Shown in pieces: positions 34,284 through 43,207 of a DNA stretch of 64,000 nt. The DNA lies in contig NZ_BMRP01000002.1 of assembly GCF_014648695.1 (NCBI RefSeq), positions 291,693 through 355,692 of the forward strand. The letters are read 5' to 3'. How positions within the stretch are numbered: the first letter of the stretch is position 1; each line of letters opens with the position of its first letter. Position numbers and translations under genes: made by a program. The notes beneath the pieces were generated by a model. The model was given only the letters and a program-made list of their open reading frames with translations. It had not been told where the DNA came from and did no database searches. This DNA is from Streptomyces albospinus (GTDB taxonomy: Bacteria; Actinomycetota; Actinomycetes; Streptomycetales; Streptomycetaceae).

Positions 34284-35612
34284 TCAGCGACCCTTCTTGG
34301 CAGGCTCAAGAATCGCCACGCACTCCACGTGGTGGGTCATCGGAAAGAGATCGAAGGCCCGCATCCGCCGCGGTGCATAGCCCACCTCGCGGAAGTAGTC
34401 GAGGTCGCGGGCGAGGGCGGCCGGGTCGCAGGCGACGTAGGCGATCCGGCGGGGGGTGAGGGAGGCGAGGTGGTGGACGGTTTTCTTGCCGGCGCCGGCG
34501 CGGGGCGGGTCGAGGACGACGAGGTCGACGTCGGTGATGCCGGTGCGGGGGAGGATCTGGTCGACCTTGCCGTGTTCGATGCGTACCCGGTCGAGGTCCT
34601 CCAGGTTGTGGCGGGCGTCCTCGACGGCGCGCTTGCCGGATTCGATGCCGAGGACGGCGCCCTTGTCGCCGACGCGTTCGGCGAGGGCGCCGGCGAAGAG
34701 GCCGACGCCGCAGTAGAGGTCGAGGGCCATGTCGCCCTTCTTGGGCATCAGGCCCTGCATGACGGCCTCGACGAGGAGGTCGGCGGCCTTCGGGTGGACC
34801 TGCCAGAAGCCGCCGTTGCCGACGCGCCAGGTGCGGCCGGCGGCGCGTTCGCGGACGAACGGGCGGCCGTGGACGCGGTGGACGCCGCCGTCCTTCTCGT
34901 TGATCCGGAGGACGGAGACCGGCTTGTCGAGCTCCACGATGGGGAGGCGTCCGCCGGGGCGGGGGGTGAGGATGACCTGGCGGTCGTGGGAGCCGGTGGC
35001 GGCGATGGCCTCGACGGTGGCGATCTGCGGCCAGGTGCGCTGCTCGATGCCGAGTTCGGAGACGCCGGGGGCGGCGATCATGCAGTGGGTGACCGGCTCG
35101 ATGTCGTGCGAGCGGTGCTTGCGGAGCCCGGGGCGGCCTTCGGCGTCGACGGCGTACTGGACGCGGGTGCGCCAGGCCGGGACCTCGCCCTTGGCGACCT
35201 TGTCCCCGGGGGCGGGCTCGACGGTGCCGTCCCAGCCGCTCTCCTCGGGTGTGAGTCCGGCGAGCCGTGCCAGCTGTTCGGCGATGACCGAGGCCTTCAG
35301 GCGGCGCTGGGCGCCGGGCGCGGCGTGCTGCCAGTCGCAGCCGCCGCACCTGCCGGGGCCGGAGAACGGGCAGGGCGCCGCGACGCGGTCCTTGGAGGGG
35401 GTCAGGATCTCGACGGCGTCGGTGCGCAGGAAGCGGGCGCCCTCCTCGCCGTCGGTGACGCGGGCGATGACGCGCTCACCGGGCAGTGCGTGCCGTACGA
35501 AGAGGACCTGGCCGGCTTCGGTGCGGGCGATGCAGTGGCCGCCGTGGGCGACCGGGCCGACCTCGACCTCGTACTCCTCGCCGACCAGCGACTTCTTGGG
35601 TTCCGGCTGCAT
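34284..35612 (-). CDS. TrmA/RumA-family class I SAM-dependent RNA methyltransferase
   Basis: A 442-residue tRNA/rRNA m5U methyltransferase-family protein. It starts with a TRAM-like beta domain ('VEVGPVAHGGHCIARTE'), then an Fe-S type cysteine group ('CPFSGPGRCGGCDWQHA'). The SAM pocket is 'ALDLYCGVGLFAGALAERVG', with the catalytic loop 'LVVLDPPRAGAGKKTV' and the catalytic Cys region 'RIAYVACDPAALARDL'. The exact uridine target is not predictable. The upstream gene on the same strand is the KimA-like permease, 154 bp away with its own terminator in between. Confidence 0.9.
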   Translation of the reverse strand: MQPEPKKSLVGEEYEVEVGPVAHGGHCIARTEAGQVLFVRHALPGERVIARVTDGEEGARFLRTDAVEILTPSKDRVAAPCPFSGPGRCGGCDWQHAAPGAQRRLKASVIAEQLARLAGLTPEESGWDGTVEPAPGDKVAKGEVPAWRTRVQYAVDAEGRPGLRKHRSHDIEPVTHCMIAAPGVSELGIEQRTWPQIATVEAIAATGSHDRQVILTPRPGGRLPIVELDKPVSVLRINEKDGGVHRVHGRPFVRERAAGRTWRVGNGGFWQVHPKAADLLVEAVMQGLMPKKGDMALDLYCGVGLFAGALAERVGDKGAVLGIESGKRAVEDARHNLEDLDRVRIEHGKVDQILPRTGITDVDLVVLDPPRAGAGKKTVHHLASLTPRRIAYVACDPAALARDLDYFREVGYAPRRMRAFDLFPMTHHVECVAILEPAKKGR

Positions 35613-35728
35613 GGCGGACGAGCTCCTGGGGTGGGTGCGAGAAGGCGGTACGGCCGGCCTCCGGGCGGAGGCCAGCCGTCAATTCTACGTCCCCTCGCGG
35701 GGTGCCCGGCTCCGTTGAAGGAGGCCGG

Positions 35729-35761
35729 GGGCCGCGGCACCGTCCGCCGGTGCCGCGGCCC
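35729..35761 (-). terminator. Terminator of the KimA-like permease gene
   Basis: A perfect 13-bp inverted repeat GGGCCGCGGCACC / GGTGCCGCGGCCC with a 7-base loop, lying 6 bases past the permease stop. No T-run follows, as is usual in Streptomyces. Confidence 0.75.
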
Positions 35762-35766
35762 GGGGG

Positions 35767-37854
35767 CTACTTCCGGACGGCGGCCCGTTCCTGCTGCTCG
35801 TTCTTCTCCTTCTTCTCCTTCTTCTCCTTCTTCGGCTGGGCGACCGGGCCGCGGCGCACCGCACCCGGGGCGTTCCATTCCGCGCGCTTGCGGGCGCGCT
35901 TCTTGGCGGCCTCGGAGGAGTCCAGCTGCCAGGGCACGGAGGTGACCATGACGCCGGGGGTGAAGAGGAGGCGTCCCTTGAGGCGCAGCGCCGACTGGTT
36001 GTGGAGCAGGTGCTCGTACCAGTGGCCGACGACGTACTCGGGGATGTAGACGGAGACGGCGTCGCGCGGGCTCTCGCGGCGCAGCGACTTGACGTAGTCG
36101 GTGATCGGCCGGGTGATCTCGCGGTACGGGGAGGCGAGGACCTTGAGGGGGACCTCTATGCCACGCCGCTCCCACTCGTCCCGCAGTGCCCGGGTATCTG
36201 CCTGGTCGACGTCGACGCTGACCGCTTCGAGGGTGTCGGAGCGCATCAGCTTGGCGTAGTTCAGGGCGCGCAGGGTGGGCTTGTGCACCCTGGAGACGAG
36301 GACGAGGGAGTGCACCCGGGAGGGGCGTACGGCGTCGTCGTCCGGGGTGTCCTCGGCGGCGATCTCGTCGGCGACCCGGTCGTAGTGGCGGCGGATCGCG
36401 GTCATGGTGACGAAGAAGACGACCATGCCGAGGAGGGCCACCCAGGCGCCGTGGGTGAACTTGGTGAGCAGGACGACGGCCAGGACCAGGCCGGTGAAGA
36501 AGGCACCGAAGGCGTTGATGGCGCGGGAGCGGTGCATGCGGCGGCGCTCGGCCGGGTCCTTCTCGGTCAGCAGGTGGCGGTTCCAGTGGCGGACCATGCC
36601 GGTCTGGCTGAGCGTGAAGGAGACGAAGACGCCGACGATGTAGAGCTGGATGAGGCGGGTGGAGTCCGCGCCGTAGAGGTAGACGAGGACGGTGGCGGCG
36701 CCGGCGAGCAGGACGATGCCGTTGGAGAAGGCGAGCCGGTCGCCGCGGGTGTGCAGCTGGCGGGGCAGGTAGCGGTCCTGGGCGAGGATCGAGCCGAGCA
36801 GCGGGAAGCCGTTGTAGGCGGTGTTGGCGGCCAGGAAGAGGACCAGTGCGGTGGCCGCGGCGAGGACGACGAACAGGAAGCTGCCCTTGCCGAAGACCGC
36901 CTCGGCGACCTGTGAGATGACCGGGTTCTGGGTGTAGCCGGAGCCGATCGGCCTGCCGTTGCTGAGCAGGTCGGTGGCGGGGTTCTCGGCCATCTTGACG
37001 TGGGTGGTCATGGCCAGCGTGATGATGCCGCAGAACATGGTGACGGCCAGCCCGCCCATGAGGGCGAGGGTGGTCGCGGCGTTCTTGGACTTGGGCTTGC
37101 GGAAGGCGGGCACGCCGTTGGAGATCGCCTCGACGCCGGTGAGCGCCGCGCAGCCGGAGGAGAAGGCGCGCAGCAGCAGGAAGATCAGCGCGAAGCCGGC
37201 CAGGCCGCCCTGTTCGGGGTGGATGGTGTAGCCGGCGGTGGGGGCGCGCATGGTGTCGCCCAGGACCAGGCCGCGGACCGCGCCCCAGGCGATCATGATG
37301 AAGACGCCGGCGACGAAGACGTAGGTGGGGATGGCGAAGAGCTTGCCGGATTCCCTGACGCCGCGGAGGTTCATCAGCGTCAGCAGCACGATGATCACGA
37401 TCGCGCTGAGGGTCTTGTGCTCGACGACGAAGGGGACGGCGGAGCCGAGGTTCTCCACGCCGGAGGCGATGGAGACCGCGACGGTCAGGACGTAGTCGAC
37501 CAGGAGCGCGCTGGCGACGGTCAGGCCGGCCTTGGGGCCGAGGTTGGTGGTGGCGACCTCGTAGTCGCCGCCGCCGCTCGGGTAGGCGTGCACGTTCTGC
37601 CGGTACGACGCGACGACGGTGAACATCAGCACCACGACCGCGACGGCGATCCAGGGGCTGAAGCTGTACGCGGACACTCCGGCGACGGACAGGACGAGCA
37701 GCACCTCGCCCGGCGCGTAGGCGACGGAGGAGAGCGGGTCGGAGGCGAAGATGGGGAGTGCGATGCGCTTGGGGAGAAGGGTCTCCGCCAGCCTGTCGCT
37801 GCGCAGTGCGCGCCCGATCAAGATCCGTTTGGGCACGTCGGTCAGTTTGGACAC
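35767..37854 (-). CDS. APC-superfamily permease, KimA-like potassium importer
   Basis: A 695-residue membrane protein with about 12 spans and a C-terminal cytoplasmic domain. Segments 'ALPIFASDPLSSVAYAPGEV', 'SYRQNVHAYPSGGGDYEVAT', 'LLVDYVLTVAVSIASG', 'LLLRAFSSGCAALTGVEAIS' and 'LILHNQSALRL'-like 'HLLHNQSALRLKGRLLF' match the B. subtilis K+ importer KimA (YdaO) along its whole length. Annotation pipelines call it an amino-acid permease. The C-terminal tail is a Lys/Glu run (KKEKKEKKEK). Nearby TrkA genes and kdp genes fit a K+ role, but transport of K+ is inferred. Confidence 0.85.
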   Translation of the reverse strand: MSKLTDVPKRILIGRALRSDRLAETLLPKRIALPIFASDPLSSVAYAPGEVLLVLSVAGVSAYSFSPWIAVAVVVLMFTVVASYRQNVHAYPSGGGDYEVATTNLGPKAGLTVASALLVDYVLTVAVSIASGVENLGSAVPFVVEHKTLSAIVIIVLLTLMNLRGVRESGKLFAIPTYVFVAGVFIMIAWGAVRGLVLGDTMRAPTAGYTIHPEQGGLAGFALIFLLLRAFSSGCAALTGVEAISNGVPAFRKPKSKNAATTLALMGGLAVTMFCGIITLAMTTHVKMAENPATDLLSNGRPIGSGYTQNPVISQVAEAVFGKGSFLFVVLAAATALVLFLAANTAYNGFPLLGSILAQDRYLPRQLHTRGDRLAFSNGIVLLAGAATVLVYLYGADSTRLIQLYIVGVFVSFTLSQTGMVRHWNRHLLTEKDPAERRRMHRSRAINAFGAFFTGLVLAVVLLTKFTHGAWVALLGMVVFFVTMTAIRRHYDRVADEIAAEDTPDDDAVRPSRVHSLVLVSRVHKPTLRALNYAKLMRSDTLEAVSVDVDQADTRALRDEWERRGIEVPLKVLASPYREITRPITDYVKSLRRESPRDAVSVYIPEYVVGHWYEHLLHNQSALRLKGRLLFTPGVMVTSVPWQLDSSEAAKKRARKRAEWNAPGAVRRGPVAQPKKEKKEKKEKNEQQERAAVRK

Positions 37855-37998
37855 CCGGGCATGTTAAGGGTTCGTCAAGGTTCTCGCCCACCCCTCACCG
37901 GATCGGGTAATGGGGCATGGGTGGGTTCCACTGCACAGCCTTGCCGAGCTGCGCAACGAATACGCAGAATCCACACATGATCCACGCATTGCGTGCGT

Positions 37999-38041
37999 GG
38001 GGCCGCCGTCGTTGCGGGGAAACCGCAGCGACGGCGGCCCC
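37999..38041 (-). terminator. Terminator of the CASTOR/POLLUX-type gene
   Basis: Arms GGGGCCGCCGTCG / CGACGGCGGCCCC (13 bp) enclose a second small stem TGCGG/CCGCA. It lies 45 bp beyond the stop of the minus-strand channel gene. Confidence 0.75.
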
Positions 38042-38050
38042 ATGGCACAG

Positions 38051-38078
38051 GGCGCGGGGCGCGGGGCGCGGGGCGCGG
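38051..38078. repeat. 7-bp tandem repeat GGCGCGG x4
   Basis: Four exact copies lie immediately downstream of the channel gene stop, between it and its terminator. Confidence 0.75.
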
Positions 38079-38085
38079 GCCTGCC

Positions 38086-40104
38086 CTACTCCCCCGCGGC
38101 GCCCGCCGGCCGCGGGTGCCGGGACAGCAGATCGCCCAGCCCCTGCCGGGTCGCGGCCAGCAGCACCCGGTCCTGCGGGCGCAGCACATAGCCGTCGCCC
38201 AGTTCGTGCGCCAGGAGCGCCGGCGCACGCTCCGCGCCCGGCCGGGGCGCGCCCGCCGCGGCGTCCGCCTCCGCGTCGTCGGGCGCGGAGGTGTCGACGG
38301 CCAGCACCCGCAGCCGTCCCGGCCGCAGCACCTCGCCGACCGTGCGGCCCTCCAGGGCGGCATGGCCGCGCACCCCGACCCGGGCGACCAGCAGCACCCG
38401 CCGCTCCACGGGAACGGCGCCCAGGATCTGCCGCCCCATCATCGCCCCGGCGAAGGCGGGCGCCGCCAGGAACGAGACGCTGCGGCTGCGGGTCCGCGCC
38501 CCGGGGTGGGCGGCGCGCAGGGTGCGGTAGACGGCGTACGCGAACCCGTCGTCGAAGAGGCGCAGCGTCACCCGCAGCCGGGGGTTGACCGAGCGGGCGT
38601 AGAGGGCGGCCTCCAGATTGGTGGTGTCCTCGCTCGTCAGCGCCAGCAGCGTGCGGGCCCGGTCGGCCAATGCGGCTTCCAGGACGCCTTCCTGTGTGAC
38701 GTCACCCAATACGGTGGGTACCCGCAGCCGGCGAGCCAGGGCGATACCGCGCGCCTCCGGGTCGGCCTCGATGCACACCACAGGGATGCCCATCTCATGC
38801 AGCCGGGCCAGCACCCGGGTGCCGATCTTGCCGAGACCCAGCAGCACCACGTGCCCGGACAGCCCGCGCGGTGGGCGGCGCAGCGCGGACGCGCTGCGGA
38901 AGGTGCCCAGCCCCTCGAACGCCGCCGCCACCAGCACCGGGAGCAGCAGCAGGCCGACCAGCCCGGACAGCAGCTGGAGGATCTTGCGCGGCAGCGGCTG
39001 GTCGATCGCCGGGTCGTTGATGGCGAAGAGGTCCAGCAGTGTCAGGTAGGCGGCGTGCAGCGGCGGTACGTGGGACGTCAGGGACGCGGCGACGGCCAGC
39101 GCCAGCACCGCGCCGACGATGCCGGCCAGCGACCAGCGCAGCCGCCGGGAGAACAGCGAGGCGAGCGGCGCGCCCCGGCCGCGCAGCCCGCGCGGGCGCA
39201 GCGTCCGGCCCCGGTAGGCGACGGTCTCCAGGACCACGGTGCCGCGGTCCCCGGCCGCCGCGGCGGTGGCGTCGTCCGGCAGCAGGTCGGCCCCTTCGTC
39301 CTGGTCCGCCGCCCCTTCTCCCGGGTCGCCGGCGGACGGGGACAGGATGGCAAGGGTGCACAGGCCCGGCGCGGCGGCCCGGCCGGGCGGCGCCGGCGCA
39401 CGCTCCACGGCGCGCAGCATCAGCCCGTCCGCCTCGATGACCTTGCTGGTGCCGGCGACCGCGGTGGCCACCAGTGCGGGGGCGACGGTGTCCGCGTCGG
39501 ACAGCACGGTCGTGGAGGCGTCGGCCCTGGGGAGTTCAGCGCCGTCCGCGCCGCGGCCGGCGGCGACCGCCGCCGCCTGGTCGAGCAACTCCTCCAGATG
39601 CTGGCCGAGTTTGCGGTTGTAGAGCCGGATGACCAGCCGCAGCCGGGGGTTGAGTCGGCGGGCGCGCAGGGCGGCGTGGATGTTGAGCTCGTCGTCGTCA
39701 TGGACCAGCGCCAGCGCGCCCGCCTCGGCGATGCCCGCCTCGGCGAGGACCGCGTCGTCGGCCTGGGCCGCCTCCAGGATCCGTATCGGCTCGGGCGGCG
39801 GCTCGGCGTCGGTGCGGGGCGCCGCGGGCGGGGGTACGGGTGCCGCGGCCGGGGTGCCCGGTCCGGTGCGGGCCACCGCCGCCGACACCCGGCCCAGCAG
39901 TGCGGTGGCCCGGCCGAGGCCGCGGGCCGGCGGCGGAATACGGGGGCGGTGCGGCTCCCGGGCGGACGGGACGACGAGCGTCACCCGTTCGCGGTAGACG
40001 TCCCGGAGCTCGGCGGCGAGCCGGTGCGCGAGCGCGTCATCGCCGCAGACCACCATGTGCGGTGTGGGAGAGCCCAGTTGGGGCTGCTGTGGCAGGTGGG
40101 GCAC
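38086..40104 (-). CDS. CASTOR/POLLUX-type ion-channel protein with RCK-like NAD-binding domains
   Basis: A 672-residue protein with a two-domain RCK layout. The N-terminal NAD-binding domain opens 'HMVVCGDDALAHRLAAEL'. A central membrane part (about residues 305-390) has two strong helices ('SLAGIVGAVLALAVAASL' and 'LLSGLVGLLLLPVLVAAAF') flanking a pore-like 'LLDLFAINDPAI'. A second Rossmann domain reads 'GHVVLLGLGKIGTRVLARLH', followed by 'VVCIEADPEARGIALARRL'. The architecture is that of CASTOR/POLLUX-like and GsuK-type cation channels. Its divergent neighbours are two TrkA genes. The ion is unknown; K+ or Ca2+ is likely. Confidence 0.82.
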   Translation of the reverse strand: MPHLPQQPQLGSPTPHMVVCGDDALAHRLAAELRDVYRERVTLVVPSAREPHRPRIPPPARGLGRATALLGRVSAAVARTGPGTPAAAPVPPPAAPRTDAEPPPEPIRILEAAQADDAVLAEAGIAEAGALALVHDDDELNIHAALRARRLNPRLRLVIRLYNRKLGQHLEELLDQAAAVAAGRGADGAELPRADASTTVLSDADTVAPALVATAVAGTSKVIEADGLMLRAVERAPAPPGRAAAPGLCTLAILSPSAGDPGEGAADQDEGADLLPDDATAAAAGDRGTVVLETVAYRGRTLRPRGLRGRGAPLASLFSRRLRWSLAGIVGAVLALAVAASLTSHVPPLHAAYLTLLDLFAINDPAIDQPLPRKILQLLSGLVGLLLLPVLVAAAFEGLGTFRSASALRRPPRGLSGHVVLLGLGKIGTRVLARLHEMGIPVVCIEADPEARGIALARRLRVPTVLGDVTQEGVLEAALADRARTLLALTSEDTTNLEAALYARSVNPRLRVTLRLFDDGFAYAVYRTLRAAHPGARTRSRSVSFLAAPAFAGAMMGRQILGAVPVERRVLLVARVGVRGHAALEGRTVGEVLRPGRLRVLAVDTSAPDDAEADAAAGAPRPGAERAPALLAHELGDGYVLRPQDRVLLAATRQGLGDLLSRHPRPAGAAGE

Positions 40105-40387
40105 ACCTCGTAGCGTGCCCTACGGGCGCGGCGGCGCGCAGCCGGGCGCGCGATCCGGCGGCTGCGCGCGGCGTGCCCGCATCAAAACCGGTGGCCACCG
40201 CGCCCCCTACAGGGCGCGGCATTGCAGCTACGGTTGTACCGGGCCACGGTGCCGCCGGCGCTGCCGTGCGACGCACCGGGCCGCTGTGGCGAGCAGTGGC
40301 TTCGTGTCGCCGGTACTCGGAGAAGAAAGTAGTGAGCAGGGTGTTTGTGCAGGTCAGCGCGCTAGTCCAGGGCACGGGGTAATCAGC

Positions 40388-41056
40388 ATGCACATCGTCA
40401 TCATGGGGTGCGGGCGGGTCGGCTCCGCGCTCGCGCAGACCCTGGAGAGCCAGGGACACACCATCGCGGTGATCGACCAGGACCCGACCGCGTTCCGTCG
40501 CCTCGGCTCCGCCTTCGGCGGTCGCCGGGTGACCGGTGTCGGCTTCGACCAGGACACCCTGAGGGAGGCCGGCATCGAGGAGGCGGGTGCCTTCGCGGCC
40601 GTCTCCAGCGGTGACAACTCCAACATCATCGCCGCCCGGGTGGCCCGCGAGATGTTCGGCGTCGAGAACGTCGCGGCCCGGATCTACGACCCGCGTCGCG
40701 CCGAGGTCTACCAGCGCCTCGGCATCCCCACCGTCGCCACCGTCCGCTGGACCGCGGACCAGATGCTGCGCCGGCTGCTCCCCTCGGGCGCCGAGCCGCT
40801 GTGGCGCGACCCCAGCGGCGGCGTCCAGCTGGCCGAGGTGCACACCGCCTCCTCCTGGGTCGGCCACAAGATCAGCAAGCTCCAGGACGAGACCGGTGTC
40901 CGCGTCGCCTTCCTCACCCGGCTGGGCGAAGCGATGCTGCCGACCTCGCAGACGGTGTTGCAGGAAGGCGACCTGGTGCACGTGATGATGCGCACCGACG
41001 AGGTCGAGAAGGTCGAGGCGGCATTCGCCCAGGGTCCTGAGGAGGCGCACGCATGA
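40388..41056 (+). CDS. TrkA/KtrA-type potassium-channel regulatory protein
   Basis: A 222-residue RCK protein. The N-terminal NAD(H)/ATP-binding Rossmann motif is 'IVIMGCGRVGSALAQTLE', with acidic end 'VIDQDPTAFRRL'. A C-terminal TrkA_C domain begins near residue 135. ATG 40388 gives the standard length. Its stop overlaps the next TrkA gene by 4 bases (ATGA). In actinobacteria such pairs occur next to KimA-like permeases and probably gate K+ uptake; no TrkH/KtrB channel subunit is encoded here. Confidence 0.92.
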   Translation: MHIVIMGCGRVGSALAQTLESQGHTIAVIDQDPTAFRRLGSAFGGRRVTGVGFDQDTLREAGIEEAGAFAAVSSGDNSNIIAARVAREMFGVENVAARIYDPRRAEVYQRLGIPTVATVRWTADQMLRRLLPSGAEPLWRDPSGGVQLAEVHTASSWVGHKISKLQDETGVRVAFLTRLGEAMLPTSQTVLQEGDLVHVMMRTDEVEKVEAAFAQGPEEAHA

Positions 41057-41724
41057 GGGTCGCCATTGCGGGTGCCGGCGCGGTGGGCCGCTCCATCGCC
41101 GGCGAACTGCTGGAGAACGGGCATGAGATCCTGCTCATCGACAAGGCGCCGACCGCGATCTCCGTCGAGCGGGTGCCGCTGGCGGAATGGCTGCTGGCCG
41201 ACGCCTGCGAGATCACCTCGCTCGACGAGGCGGCGCTGCAACGCTGCAACGTCGTCATCGCGGCGACCGGCGACGACAAGGTCAACCTCGTCGTCTCGCT
41301 GCTCGCCAAGACCGAGTACGGCGTGCCCCGGGTGGTCGCCCGGGTCAACAACCCGAAGAACGAGTGGCTGTTCAACGAATCCTGGGGCGTCGACGTCGCG
41401 GTCTCCACCCCGCGGCTGATGTCGGCCCTGGTCGAGGAGGCGGTCAGCGTCGGCGATCTCGTACGGCTGCTGCGCTTCAGCCACGGCGACGCCAACCTCG
41501 TCGAGCTGACGCTGCCCCCGGAGGCGGCGCTGGCCGGCACCCGGGTCGGCGATGTGGCCTGGCCCGAGGACACCTCCCTGGTGACGATCATCCGCGGTAC
41601 GCGGGTGCTCACGCCCAACAAGGAGGACGCGCTGGAGGCGGGCGACGAGCTGCTGTTCGTGGCGGCCCAGTCGCGCGAGGAGCAGCTGGAGGACCTGCTG
41701 TCGGTGCGGCGCGACGACAGCTGA
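41053..41724 (+). CDS. TrkA-type potassium-uptake regulatory protein (second copy)
   Basis: A 223-residue RCK protein: 'MRVAIAGAGAVGRSIAGELL' and 'ILLIDKAPTAISVERVP' form the Rossmann nucleotide site; the C-terminal TrkA_C domain includes 'GTRVGDVAWPEDTSLVTII'. It is translationally coupled to the preceding TrkA gene, so the two may form a hetero-oligomeric RCK ring. A strong bidirectional terminator follows. Confidence 0.92.
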   Translation: MRVAIAGAGAVGRSIAGELLENGHEILLIDKAPTAISVERVPLAEWLLADACEITSLDEAALQRCNVVIAATGDDKVNLVVSLLAKTEYGVPRVVARVNNPKNEWLFNESWGVDVAVSTPRLMSALVEEAVSVGDLVRLLRFSHGDANLVELTLPPEAALAGTRVGDVAWPEDTSLVTIIRGTRVLTPNKEDALEAGDELLFVAAQSREEQLEDLLSVRRDDS

Positions 41725-41734
41725 CCGACAGGCG

Positions 41735-41779
41735 AACGCCGGGGCCCGGGAACCACATTCGTTCCCGGGCCCCGGCGTT
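41735..41779. terminator. Bidirectional terminator between convergent genes
   Basis: A perfect 19-bp inverted repeat (core GCCGGGGCCCGGGAAC) with a 7-base loop, between the TrkA pair (+) and the DUF3159 gene (-). Confidence 0.85.
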
Positions 41780-41811
41780 GTGCGCGCTGTGCGGTGCGGG
41801 CGGCGGACCCG

Positions 41812-42660
41812 TCAGCGGCGGTGGCGCGGCCCGCTGCCCGGCCGGTCGGCGCCAGCCGCGTCGGGAGCCGCGGACAGCAGCCCCCGCTGCCGCTCGCGTT
41901 CGGCCTCCTCCGCCTTCTCCTGCGCCTCCATCTCGGCGAAGACATCGATCGGCGCCGGCGCCTTCACCAGGAACACCCAGGTCAGATACAGCGCGAGCAG
42001 GAACGGCGGGATCTTCAGGGCGACCAGCACCCAGCCGAGCTGCGTGGTGTCGGCCCACCAGTACAGCGGGAAGAGGATCAGGCACTTGGCGAGCAGGATC
42101 AGCCCCCACGCCCAACTGGCCTTCGCATACGCCGTCTTCCGGCCCGGGTTGCGGGTGCGCCAGGAGAGGTTCTCCTTGAACACCGGGCCCAGGATGAGAC
42201 CGATCAGCGGGACGCCCGCGAGGGTGGTGATGATGTAGGCGAGGGCCAGGCCGAGGGTGTAGAGCATGCCCGGCAGGTAGAAGTCCTTGGCGTTGCCGGT
42301 CATCATCGCGAAGACCACGCCGAAGGCCACCCCGAAGACACCGCTGAAGGCGTGCTTGACGGTGTCCCTGCGGATCAGGCGGACCACGCACAGCACCAGC
42401 GACACGGCCAGCGCGGCGATCGCCGAGATGTGCAGATCCTTGTTGACCGTGAAGATCGCGACGAACAGCAGGCCGGGGAGAACGGTCTCCACCATGCCGC
42501 GCACGCCGCCGAACGCCTCGAACAGCGCCGCCTCCGTCACCTCCCGGCCGGCGTCCGGGCCCGCGCCGGCCTCCGGCGGGGCCAAGGGCCCGGCCGGGGC
42601 GGTCACGTGGTGGCCGGAGGATGCGTCAGGGTCAGTGGTCGGTCGGTCGTACGACGTCAC
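41812..42660 (-). CDS. DUF3159 family membrane protein
   Basis: A 282-residue integral membrane protein with about six to seven spans, carrying the DUF3159 segments 'GGVRGMVETVLPGLLFVAIF', 'AFSGVFGVAFGVVFAMMTGN' and 'PLIGLILGPVFKENLSWRTR'. The C-terminus is charged and Glu/Arg-rich. Function is unknown; the family is actinobacterial. Its start lies 3 bases past the stop of the OB-fold gene, so the two share an operon. Confidence 0.88.
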   Translation of the reverse strand: MTSYDRPTTDPDASSGHHVTAPAGPLAPPEAGAGPDAGREVTEAALFEAFGGVRGMVETVLPGLLFVAIFTVNKDLHISAIAALAVSLVLCVVRLIRRDTVKHAFSGVFGVAFGVVFAMMTGNAKDFYLPGMLYTLGLALAYIITTLAGVPLIGLILGPVFKENLSWRTRNPGRKTAYAKASWAWGLILLAKCLILFPLYWWADTTQLGWVLVALKIPPFLLALYLTWVFLVKAPAPIDVFAEMEAQEKAEEAERERQRGLLSAAPDAAGADRPGSGPRHRR

Positions 42661-42663
42661 CGG

Positions 42664-43062
42664 CTACTCCTGTCCGAGCGGTCGCAGTTCGTACTTGGGA
42701 TTGAAGAGCACCCGGCGTCCGTGGCTCAGGGAGACGCGGCCCGAGGCGATGAGCTTACGGCCCGGCTCTATCCCGACGATGGAACGGCGGCCGAGCCACA
42801 CCACGTCGAGGGCGGCGGAGCCGTCGAACAGCTCCGCCTCCAGCGCGGGCACACCGGCACGGGGCCGCAGCGTCACATGCCGCAGGGTGCCGGTGACCTT
42901 CACTATCTGTCGGTCGTCGCAGTCGCATATACGGGTACACCCCGTCGCCTGCGTGTCCTCCTGCAACTCGGCGGACTGGAGCTCCTCCTCGGAGGACGAC
43001 AGCCTGTCGAGCATCCGGCGGAAGCGGCCGGCCGGCTTCTCGGGTCGGATCCCAGCACTCAT
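42664..43062 (-). CDS. OB-fold nucleic-acid-binding domain protein
   Basis: A 132-residue protein with an OB-fold from about residue 45 on: 'VKVTGTLRHVTLRPRAGVPA', 'EAELFDGSAALDVVWLGRR' and 'GRKLIASGRVSLSHGRRVLF'. This is the small actinobacterial RecG-wedge-like/DNA-binding family. It is followed closely by the DUF3159 gene. The role is unknown. Confidence 0.85.
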   Translation of the reverse strand: MSAGIRPEKPAGRFRRMLDRLSSSEEELQSAELQEDTQATGCTRICDCDDRQIVKVTGTLRHVTLRPRAGVPALEAELFDGSAALDVVWLGRRSIVGIEPGRKLIASGRVSLSHGRRVLFNPKYELRPLGQE

Positions 43063-43207
43063 AACCCCAGCGTACCGGGGGCCGCCCGGCCCGCCCGCAC
43101 CGCTCGAACCGGCGCCTTCGGCCTCCCCGCCCCCGGACCGGCACCGCCCCCGGTTCCGCGCTGCGCACCCCCCGGGCGGCGCCCCGGCCCGCGGGCCGCC
43201 CCGCCCC

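Noticed and set aside
35402..37891. 829-codon ORF overlapping the KimA-like and methyltransferase genes in another frame
   Set aside because: Arg/Pro-rich shadow of two genuine genes with clear domains.
38051..38078. GGCGCGG tandem repeat as a possible CRISPR or mobile-element border
   Set aside because: A simple 7-bp GC microsatellite with no spacers, target-site duplication or transposase nearby.
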